Notes under the pieces: model-generated
Told to the model about the DNA's origin: nothing
Databases searched by the model: none
What the model saw: only the letters and a program-made list of their open reading frames with translations
Assembly (NCBI RefSeq): GCF_002893765.1
Contig: NZ_CP025938.1
Span: 1,240,001 to 1,304,000 of the forward strand
Direction: 5' to 3'
Source of the DNA: Tamlana carrageenivorans
Lineage (GTDB): Bacteria > Bacteroidota > Bacteroidia > Flavobacteriales > Flavobacteriaceae
Length of the DNA stretch: 64,000 bases
Shown here: positions 6,695-13,826 of the stretch, piece after piece
Layout: each line of letters opens with the position of its first letter
Numbering within the stretch: position 1 is the first letter of the stretch
Program-made: the position numbers and the translations under genes

Positions 6695-9313
6695 TTATTT
6701 TTTCTTTACCAGCATACGCTTAATTTCATTGAGCTTCATAAGCGCTTCAACAGGCGTAAGTGTATCAATATCAGTTTCTAAAATTTCTTCCTTGATATTT
6801 TCCAATAAAGGGTCGTCTAAATTGAAAAAACTGAGCTGCATATCATCATCAATCGATTTCACTTTATCAGTAAGTTCCTCACTAGAATGTGACTTCTCTA
6901 ATTTCTTTAAAATTTTGTTTGCACGATGTAAAACTTGCTGTGGCATACCAGCCATTTTAGCCACATGAATACCAAAACTATGCTCGCTACCACCTTCAAC
7001 CAGTTTTCTTAAGAAAAGTACATTATCCTTTAACTCTTTTACCGATACATTAAAGTTTTTGATACGCCCAAAGGTTTCACACATTTCATTAAGTTCATGA
7101 TAATGCGTAGCAAAGAGTGTTTTAGGCTTTGCCGGATGTTCGTGTAAATATTCGCTAATGGCCCAAGCGATAGAAATACCATCGTAAGTACTGGTTCCAC
7201 GACCAATTTCGTCGAGCAGTACCAAGCTACGATTGGATATATTATTAAGGATAGAAGCCGTTTCATTCATCTCTACCATGAATGTCGATTCTCCCATAGA
7301 AATATTATCACTAGCCCCCACACGGGTAAAAATCTTATCAACCACCCCAATTTTCGCCGCTTTTGCAGGCACAAAACTTCCTATTTGAGCCAACAACACT
7401 ATAAGTGCTGTTTGTCTTAAAATCGCCGATTTACCCGACATATTAGGTCCGGTTATCATTATAATTTGCTGCGACTCGCGGTCGAGAAAAACATTATTCG
7501 CGATATAAGCTTCACCTATAGGCAGTTGTTTTTCAATAACAGGGTGACGCCCATCGGTAATCTCTAAATCATAAGAGGTATCAATGGTGGGGTAAATGTA
7601 ATTATTGTCTTTTGCCAATTGTGAAAAGCCACATAAACAATCCAGTTGCCCAACCAAATACGCATTTTGCTGCACCGGTTTAATGTATTGATTCATCCAA
7701 ACCACTAAATCGGAAAACAATTGTTGTTCTATAGCTTGAATACGGTCCTCGGCACCTAGAATTTTAGCTTCGTACTCTTTAAGCTCTTCGGTAATGTATC
7801 GTTCGGCATTCACTAACGTTTGCTTCCTAATCCACTCGGCCGGTACTTTATCTTTATGCGTGTTTCTAACTTCAATATAGTAACCAAACACATTATTCGA
7901 GGCAATTTTTAAAGAAGTTATGCCTGTGCGCTCGCTTTCACGCTCTAGCATGGCATCTAAATAATCTTTCCCTGATTTAGACAAATTTCGAAGCTCGTCC
8001 AACTCTTCTGAAAAACCATCAGCAATGGTACGCCCTTTCAATAAATTTACCGGAGCCTCTTCGTTTAAAGTCTTTTTAATTTTATCTCGAAGCACATCAC
8101 AGCTCTGCAAGGTATCTCCTATAATTTTCAGAGATTCGTTATCGCAATCAGACGCCAACTTCTTTATGGGTACTATCGCTTCAAGTGAATTTTTAAGCTG
8201 AATAACCTCACGCGGATTCACCTTACCTGTAGCAATTTTAGAAATTAAGCGCTCTAAATCACCAATATGTTTAATGTGATTTTGAATTTTTTGAAGTACG
8301 CTGTCTTCCTTCGTTAGAAAACTAACCACCTCATGCCTGCTTTTAATCTTCTCAATATTTTTTAAAGGCAATGCTAACCAACGCTTAAGTAGCCTTCCAC
8401 CCATAGGCGAAATGGTTTTATCAATGACATTTAAAAGCGTTACCGCATTATTGTTGGTGGAGTTGTAAAGCTCTAAATTTCTAATGGTAAAACGATCCAT
8501 CCAAACATAATCATCTTCCGCGATACGCGATATCGACGTGATATGTTGCAACTTTTTGTGCTGGGTTTCTCCTAAATAATGCAAAATAGACCCCGAAGCG
8601 ATAATCCCTTCATGAAGCTCTTCAACACCAAAGCCTTTAAGCGTTTTCGTATCGAAATGTTTTATTAAGGTTTCGTAGGCATAATCGCTTTGATACACCC
8701 AATCTTCTAAATAAAACGTATGAAAATCGTTGCCAAAGGTCTCGGCAAACAAACCGCGTTTTTGCTTGGAGACTAAAACTTCACTCGGACTAAAATTCTG
8801 AAGCAGTTTATCGATATACTCGGCATTCCCTTGTGAGGTTAAAAACTCGCCCGTAGAAATATCTAAAAATGAAACGCCTATATGCTTTTTATCAAAATAA
8901 ACCGAACATAAAAAGTTATTCGATTTCGAAACTAAAACCTCATCATTAAGCGCCACACCAGGGGTAACCAGTTCGGTAACGCCGCGTTTTACAATGGTTT
9001 TTGTTTGCTTTGGGTCTTCCAACTGATCGCATATAGCCACACGCTCACCAGCCTTTACCAATTTAGGTAAATAGGTATTTAAGGAGTGGTGCGGAAAACC
9101 TGCTAAAGCAGTTTCACTCTCGCTTCCTGCCCCACGCTTGGTTAAAATAATACCTAAAATTCCAGCCGTTTTTACAGCATCAGAACCAAAAGTTTCATAA
9201 AAATCGCCCACACGAAACAACAATAAAGCATCGGGATACTTTGCCTTAATCGCATTGTACTGTTTCATTAACGGGGTTTCTTTTTTCGCTTTTTTCATCT
9301 TGATTTTTTTCAT
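6695..9313 (-). CDS. mutS: DNA mismatch repair protein MutS
   Basis: 872 residues, full length for MutS1. The mismatch-binding Phe-X-Glu motif is in GDFYETFG (Phe38, Glu40). Connector, lever and clamp domains follow. The ATPase domain has Walker A TGPNMSGKS near residue 625 and Walker B LVLLDEIGRGTSTYDG near 700, then FATHYHEL. A C-terminal helical region follows the conserved LRKLVEGGSEHSFGIHVAKMAG. The dimeric ATPase recognises mismatches and recruits MutL. Start: ATG at 9313 or the in-frame ATG at 9298 (MKKAKKETPL). The second looks like the usual flavobacterial N-terminus, while a hairpin directly abuts the first. Confidence 0.97.
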   Translation of the reverse strand: MKKIKMKKAKKETPLMKQYNAIKAKYPDALLLFRVGDFYETFGSDAVKTAGILGIILTKRGAGSESETALAGFPHHSLNTYLPKLVKAGERVAICDQLEDPKQTKTIVKRGVTELVTPGVALNDEVLVSKSNNFLCSVYFDKKHIGVSFLDISTGEFLTSQGNAEYIDKLLQNFSPSEVLVSKQKRGLFAETFGNDFHTFYLEDWVYQSDYAYETLIKHFDTKTLKGFGVEELHEGIIASGSILHYLGETQHKKLQHITSISRIAEDDYVWMDRFTIRNLELYNSTNNNAVTLLNVIDKTISPMGGRLLKRWLALPLKNIEKIKSRHEVVSFLTKEDSVLQKIQNHIKHIGDLERLISKIATGKVNPREVIQLKNSLEAIVPIKKLASDCDNESLKIIGDTLQSCDVLRDKIKKTLNEEAPVNLLKGRTIADGFSEELDELRNLSKSGKDYLDAMLERESERTGITSLKIASNNVFGYYIEVRNTHKDKVPAEWIRKQTLVNAERYITEELKEYEAKILGAEDRIQAIEQQLFSDLVVWMNQYIKPVQQNAYLVGQLDCLCGFSQLAKDNNYIYPTIDTSYDLEITDGRHPVIEKQLPIGEAYIANNVFLDRESQQIIMITGPNMSGKSAILRQTALIVLLAQIGSFVPAKAAKIGVVDKIFTRVGASDNISMGESTFMVEMNETASILNNISNRSLVLLDEIGRGTSTYDGISIAWAISEYLHEHPAKPKTLFATHYHELNEMCETFGRIKNFNVSVKELKDNVLFLRKLVEGGSEHSFGIHVAKMAGMPQQVLHRANKILKKLEKSHSSEELTDKVKSIDDDMQLSFFNLDDPLLENIKEEILETDIDTLTPVEALMKLNEIKRMLVKKK

Positions 9314-9330
9314 TTCCGTGAAAACGGAAA
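9313..9330 (-). promoter_or_regulatory. Perfect hairpin abutting the upstream mutS start codon
   Basis: TTTCCGT (9313-9319) and ACGGAAA (9324-9330) form a 7-bp stem with a 4-nt loop. In the mutS mRNA the stem ends exactly at the first possible ATG (9313) and lies 15 nt before the second one (9298). It could restrict initiation to the downstream start or modulate initiation. It is not followed by a U run, so it is not a terminator. Confidence 0.45.
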
Positions 9331-9520
9331 TCTCAATGGTAAATGATTTTTATATATTATTTTTGCGCAAATTACAAGTTTGCTAATGTAACGTTAATTT
9401 GATTTTTTTTGAAATCGAAGCATTACAAGTTATTTACAATTAAAAATAGATGTCAACAAATAAGATAACACCCTGCATACATCAGGTTTTAAGTGAGTTA
9501 CCTTATTAAAATAGCATTTT

Positions 9521-9534
9521 CGCTTTCGCGGAAG
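9521..9534 (+). repeat. Polar 14-bp motif, copy 1 (intergenic)
   Basis: CGCTTTCGCGGAAG between mutS and the TrmH-family gene. One of five copies of CGCTTYCGCGGAA in the window, all in this orientation. This copy lies 18 nt before the ATG at 9552. Confidence 0.6.
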
Positions 9535-9551
9535 AAGAAAAAGATAAAACA

Positions 9552-10085
9552 ATGCGCAAATTAAAAAATAGTGAATTAGATCGTTTGAGTGTCGAGGACT
9601 TCAAAGAAGCTAAAAAAACACCAATTATCATTATTCTAGACAACATACGAAGCTTAAACAATATCGGATCGGTATTTCGTACCAGCGACGCGTTTTTAAT
9701 TGAAAAAATTTACCTCTGCGGAATCACGGCAAAACCACCTCATAAAGATATTCATAAAACCGCACTAGGAAGCACAGAAACCGTAGCTTGGGAATATGTT
9801 GAAAACACCATCGATTTAATTGAAAAATTAAAAACTGAAGGCATCAAAGTCGCTTCAATAGAGCAGGCTGAAAACGCCACCATGTTAAATGATTTCACTG
9901 TTGAAAACAACACCAAATACGCGCTTGTTTTTGGAAATGAAGTTAAAGGTGTTTCCCAAGATGTAGTCTCAGCTAGTGATGCTATTATTGAAATTCCGCA
10001 GTTTGGCACCAAACATTCTTTAAACATATCGGTGAGTTGTGGTATTGTGGTATGGGATATTTTTAGTAAGCTGAAAGCATTGTAG
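9552..10085 (+). CDS. TrmH/SpoU-family RNA 2'-O-ribose methyltransferase
   Basis: 177 residues with all three SPOUT signature motifs: NIGSVFRTSDAF (motif 1), FGNEVKGVSQDVV (motif 2) and IPQFGTKHSLNISVSCGIVVW (motif 3). This is a minimal single-domain SPOUT enzyme that binds S-adenosylmethionine in a trefoil knot and methylates a ribose in tRNA or rRNA. It is divergent from mutS. Its stop TAG shares one base with the GTG start of the next methyltransferase, so the two form an operon. The exact RNA target cannot be told from sequence. Confidence 0.9.
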   Translation: MRKLKNSELDRLSVEDFKEAKKTPIIIILDNIRSLNNIGSVFRTSDAFLIEKIYLCGITAKPPHKDIHKTALGSTETVAWEYVENTIDLIEKLKTEGIKVASIEQAENATMLNDFTVENNTKYALVFGNEVKGVSQDVVSASDAIIEIPQFGTKHSLNISVSCGIVVWDIFSKLKAL

Positions 10086-10744
10086 TGACTAAAAAAAACA
10101 AACAACCCTGGCCCACAAAAGCCGTAATGGATCAAATTTACGAACGTCATCTTTGGGGTGGCAACGACCATGATTTTTACTCTGGTTCTGGATCCCATGA
10201 TCCCGAAATCACCATACCTTATTTAAGTGCAGTCACCCATTTTTTAAAAACCCACAATAACAATTTAATCGTTTGCGACTTAGGCTGTGGCGATTTTAAT
10301 ATCGGTAAACAACTGTTACCTTTTACAAAGCACTATAATGCTATTGATATTGTTGAAAACCTCATCAACAGAAACAAAAAGCGTTACCCTTCAGAAAAAG
10401 TAAGTTTTCAATGTTTAGACATTTCAAAAGATGCATTACCCCCTGCCGATTGTATCATCCTAAGGCAAGTTTTACAGCACCTATCTAATACTGAAATCCA
10501 CAATATTCTAAACAAACTATACGACTACAAATACATCATTTTAACCGAACACCTGCCTTCGGGAGATTTCATCCCAAATTCAGACATCATTTCTGGACAA
10601 GGCATTCGAATCAAGAAAAACAGTGGTGTTGATATTTTGGCAGCTCCTTTTCATTTTAAGGTTAAAGAAATCAAACACCTTGGTAAACAAATTTTAAATG
10701 ATGGTAAGGGATGCCTAGTTACGATGCTTTTTACTTTGTTTTAA
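10085..10744 (+). CDS. Class I SAM-dependent methyltransferase
   Basis: 219 residues, GTG start overlapping the upstream stop by one base. Motif I is NLIVCDLGCGDFNIGKQL; the motif II acidic residue is in YNAIDIV; motif IV is DCIILRQVLQHLS followed by YIILTEHLPSG. A Rossmann-like methyltransferase of the type that often modifies small molecules or proteins. The N-terminus contains an unusual WGGNDHDFYSGSGSHDPE loop. Substrate unknown; co-transcription with the RNA methyltransferase is the only context. Confidence 0.8.
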   Translation: MTKKNKQPWPTKAVMDQIYERHLWGGNDHDFYSGSGSHDPEITIPYLSAVTHFLKTHNNNLIVCDLGCGDFNIGKQLLPFTKHYNAIDIVENLINRNKKRYPSEKVSFQCLDISKDALPPADCIILRQVLQHLSNTEIHNILNKLYDYKYIILTEHLPSGDFIPNSDIISGQGIRIKKNSGVDILAAPFHFKVKEIKHLGKQILNDGKGCLVTMLFTLF

Positions 10745-10757
10745 AATTAAAACCTAA

Positions 10758-10786
10758 TCTATTGTCTTATTTTAATAAGCAATAGA
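10758..10786 (+). terminator. Possible terminator hairpin after the methyltransferase pair
   Basis: TCTATTGTCTTATT (10758-10771) pairs with AATAAGCAATAGA (10774-10786) with a single bulged T. It lies 14 nt after the gene end. No strong U run follows, so the terminator role is tentative. Confidence 0.35.
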
Positions 10787-10875
10787 CATCATCAATAATA
10801 TAAAATCAAATAGTTCCATACTTTAAATTCATAATTATAAGAATTTTCTTTAGTTTTAAGAGTTTAAATTAAAAA

Positions 10876-11691
10876 ATGGGAAATAATAAGTTAATGGATT
10901 TTCATCGCTTTTTAGATGAAGCAGGTGACACCACATTTTATGGAAAAGGAAAGAAAAACATTATTGGTGAAAATGGTGTTTCAAAAGTATTTATTCTTGG
11001 CATGATAAAGGTAAAAGATCCATTAGATGAAGTACGTAATAAAATAAACCAGCTTCAACAAAAAATTACTAGTGACGAGTTTTATCACGTACCAAGCGTA
11101 TTGAAGAAAATTAATAAAACCGGTTATTATCTTCATGCGACGGATGATTTACCCGAAATTAGAAAAGAAATGTTTGATTTAATGAAAACAATAAACTGTA
11201 GCTTTGAAGCTGTGGTTGGCAGAAAAGACATCGAGCGATATGAAACAAAACATAAAGGAAAGGAAGAATATTTTTATGCAGACTTACTATCACATCTACT
11301 AAAAAATAAACTTTCAAAACATGATAAACTTGTTATGCATATTTCGGAACGTGGAAAAAGCACAAAAAATCATAATTTAGAATTAGCATTCCTCAAAGCC
11401 AAACAAAGGTTCTCTAAAATTAACGGTAACAAGGAATCAAAAACCAAAGTTGTTTTTAATGTGAATTACCCAACAAAAGATCCTTTATTAAATTTAGCAG
11501 ATTACTTTTGCTGGTCTATTCAGCGCGTTTTTGAAAGAGGAGAAATCAGATATTATAATCATATCAAAGACCAAATAAAATTGGTAATTGATTTATACGA
11601 CACAGTAAAATATGATGGTTGGAAAAATTATTATGACAACCGCAAAAACCCCTTAACCTCTAAAAATAAAATAAGCCCACTAAAACACTAA
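10876..11691 (+). CDS. DUF3800-family protein (RNase H-like fold)
   Basis: 271 residues. The N-terminal FHRFLDEAGDTTF carries the DUF3800 hallmark Asp-Glu. The C-terminal half has the second acidic motif in LLNLADYFCWSIQR. The family is predicted to adopt an RNase H/retroviral-integrase-like fold with a metal-dependent active site. It is common in defence islands and near mobile elements, but its function is not established. Here it stands alone between housekeeping genes with its own 131-nt upstream gap. It is AT-rich and Lys-rich, compatible with recent acquisition, but there are no recognisable borders. Confidence 0.75.
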   Translation: MGNNKLMDFHRFLDEAGDTTFYGKGKKNIIGENGVSKVFILGMIKVKDPLDEVRNKINQLQQKITSDEFYHVPSVLKKINKTGYYLHATDDLPEIRKEMFDLMKTINCSFEAVVGRKDIERYETKHKGKEEYFYADLLSHLLKNKLSKHDKLVMHISERGKSTKNHNLELAFLKAKQRFSKINGNKESKTKVVFNVNYPTKDPLLNLADYFCWSIQRVFERGEIRYYNHIKDQIKLVIDLYDTVKYDGWKNYYDNRKNPLTSKNKISPLKH

Positions 11692-11798
11692 TTTTAAATT
11701 AAATTTAAAATAACGACATGGAGTCGACTTTCGTGTTTTGCAGACTTAACTAGTACAAATATACAATATTACTGTGAATTACTGAAAAATGTATTTCA

Positions 11799-12929
11799 CT
11801 ATACCCTACAAATCTCTCCTAAAACCCACAAATAATCCGATCGGTTTTCAACAAAATCGCGATGAGACACATCAATAATTTTCACATTAAAATCGGTTTG
11901 GGTTTTTAAAAATTCCAGGTAACCGGTATTTATTTTTTCCAAATAAGCATTTTCGATGTTTTGCTCGTACTCACGACCCCGCTTTTTGATGTTCTGTTGC
12001 AAACGCTCGGTGTTTTGATGCAAATACACATACAAATCAGGTTTTCGAAGCTCTTTATACATCAAATAAAACAGCTTTCTGTAAAGATTAAACTCGTCTT
12101 CCTGCAAGGTGATTTTAGAAAAAATAAGGGATTTAAACACATCATAATCACTTACAATAAAATCTTTAAATAAATCGAGCTGCGCTAAATCGTCGGAAAT
12201 CTGCTGGTAACGATCGGCCAAAAAAGACATCTCTAAAGTAAAGGCATAGCGATGCGCATCTTCATAAAATTTAGGCAAGAAAGGATTATCGGCAAAACGC
12301 TCTAAAACAAGCTTGGCATTAAAATCTTCAGATATTTTAGTAGCTAAACTCGTTTTTCCCGAACCAATATTCCCTTCAATAGCAATGTAATCGTATTTTG
12401 AAGGTTGATACGCTTTACTCGGATTTTTCAACCAAATATTTAAAGGTTCTAAAACCGAATCATCATCACAATGCTGTAGCAATTCTGAAATCTCTTTTTG
12501 CAACACAGGGTGTACCACTTTTGATGCGATATCATTTAAAGGTAATAACACAAACTTGCGTTTTTGCATTTCCGGATGTGGTATTTGTAATTTCTCGGTT
12601 TGTATAACTTCAGCTTCAGCTAAAACAATATCCAAATCAATTACCCGTGCTTCATAACCATTTTTCTGGGTGCGCACCCGCCCTAATGAAATTTCAATGC
12701 CTAAAAGCAAGTCTAAAACCTTTTCAGGGCTAAATTCACTTTGCAACACCAAACAACAGTTTAAAAAATCCTCACTTTCAAATCCGAAAGCTGGCGATTT
12801 ATACACCTTAGAAATAGACCATACATGCCCTATTTGCTCGAAAATAGCCTGAACAGCATCTTGCAAATTTTTAAACTTATCGCCTTTATTACTACCTAAA
12901 GCAATATAATATGTGGTTGATTTCAGCAT
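11799..12929 (-). CDS. folK: FolK (HPPK) fused to deoxynucleoside kinase
   Basis: 376 residues. Residues 1-160 are 6-hydroxymethyl-7,8-dihydropterin pyrophosphokinase: YYIALGSNKGDK at the start and RVIDLDIVL with the Mg-binding Asp98/Asp100. This domain makes the activated pterin for folate synthesis. Residues 178-376 are a deoxynucleoside kinase: P-loop GNIGSGKT (186-193), ERFADNPFLPKFY substrate motif and a C-terminal lid with the Arg-rich KKRGREYEQ. The fusion is known from Bacteroidota and couples folate and nucleotide salvage genes in one polypeptide. Convergent with DUF3800 and divergent from the YhhQ-type transporter. Confidence 0.92.
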   Translation of the reverse strand: MLKSTTYYIALGSNKGDKFKNLQDAVQAIFEQIGHVWSISKVYKSPAFGFESEDFLNCCLVLQSEFSPEKVLDLLLGIEISLGRVRTQKNGYEARVIDLDIVLAEAEVIQTEKLQIPHPEMQKRKFVLLPLNDIASKVVHPVLQKEISELLQHCDDDSVLEPLNIWLKNPSKAYQPSKYDYIAIEGNIGSGKTSLATKISEDFNAKLVLERFADNPFLPKFYEDAHRYAFTLEMSFLADRYQQISDDLAQLDLFKDFIVSDYDVFKSLIFSKITLQEDEFNLYRKLFYLMYKELRKPDLYVYLHQNTERLQQNIKKRGREYEQNIENAYLEKINTGYLEFLKTQTDFNVKIIDVSHRDFVENRSDYLWVLGEICRV

Positions 12930-13001
12930 AGAATCGACAAAATAACTAAAACAATTTTTAATACTTTATCTTTACAACAGCTATTTATTCACAATTACCT
13001 T

Positions 13002-13706
13002 ATGACTTTAAGAGATAAACTTGCCGCCCAACGTATTTACATGCTTTTGGGTGGGTTATTTATCACCTCCTTGGTTGTTTCTAATCTTATTTTTCAGAAA
13101 TTTTTTTACTGGTACCCTATTGACTTGACGTTTTTCGATACCAAATTATTCGAAATTTCAGTCGGCATTTTACCCTACCCCATCACCTTTCTTATAACCG
13201 ATTTAATTAGTGAAATTTATGGTAAAAAGCGTGCCAACGATATTGTTGTGGTTGGTATATTCGCTTCCCTCTTTTCGCTTTTAATCATTTATGTATCCAG
13301 CTTGGTACCAGCAACCTCATGGTCTTACGTAGACGATAAAATGTTTAATACGGTATTTGGCAATACGTCTATCGCGGTTTTTGCCAGTATGATTACTTAT
13401 TTGTTTGCTCAATTTATAGACATTCAAATTTATCACTTCTGGAAACGCATCACTCTAGGCAAATATTTATGGCTACGCAACAACTTTTCCACTTGGTTTT
13501 CGCAGTTTATCGATACGTTTACCATCGTTTTTTTACTCTGCTCTTTCGGTATTATCGACTGGCAAAATTTTAAAGGCTTAGTACTTAGCGGTTTTCTTTT
13601 TAAAGTGATTATTGCGGCTTGCGACACCCCATTTCTATACTTTGGCGTTTACCTGTTTAGAAAACGTTTCCGACTAAAAGTGAATCAAGAAATCGATTTA
13701 CTATAA
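13002..13706 (+). CDS. Queuosine precursor transporter, YhhQ/VUT family
   Basis: 234 residues with six predicted membrane segments. The family pattern is ILPYPITFLITDLISEIYGK, an in-membrane acidic motif characteristic of VUT/YhhQ proteins, followed by a paired region with FAQFIDIQIYHFWK and WFSQFIDTF. E. coli YhhQ imports 7-deazaguanine precursors of queuosine. No preQ1-riboswitch structure is visible in the 72-nt upstream gap. Specificity is assigned by family. Confidence 0.88.
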   Translation: MTLRDKLAAQRIYMLLGGLFITSLVVSNLIFQKFFYWYPIDLTFFDTKLFEISVGILPYPITFLITDLISEIYGKKRANDIVVVGIFASLFSLLIIYVSSLVPATSWSYVDDKMFNTVFGNTSIAVFASMITYLFAQFIDIQIYHFWKRITLGKYLWLRNNFSTWFSQFIDTFTIVFLLCSFGIIDWQNFKGLVLSGFLFKVIIAACDTPFLYFGVYLFRKRFRLKVNQEIDLL

Positions 13707-13767
13707 ACCTAAGTTTGGCCATAAATACAAATAGCAATGGCGTTAACTTTTAATGTGAATAAGTCTA

Positions 13768-13795
13768 TTTGCACGTATCAAATCCTTTAACTTTG
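13768..13795 (+). promoter_or_regulatory. Promoter of the AsmA-like gene
   Basis: TTTG (13768-13771), 16 nt, then TAACTTTG (13788-13795), matching the Bacteroidota -33/-7 consensus. The predicted start is near 13801, giving a short leader of 11 to 26 nt depending on which ATG is used. Confidence 0.6.
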
Positions 13796-13826
13796 CACTA
13801 TTAACCACAACATGTTCTCACTTTTT

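Noticed and set aside
9752..10198. 148-residue frame on the minus strand
   Set aside because: Antisense of the TrmH-family gene and the start of the methyltransferase, which have clear conserved motifs; no domain in the antisense product.
12930..13001. preQ1 riboswitch before the YhhQ-type transporter
   Set aside because: The 72-nt gap is AT-rich without the small pseudoknot pattern of preQ1 riboswitches.
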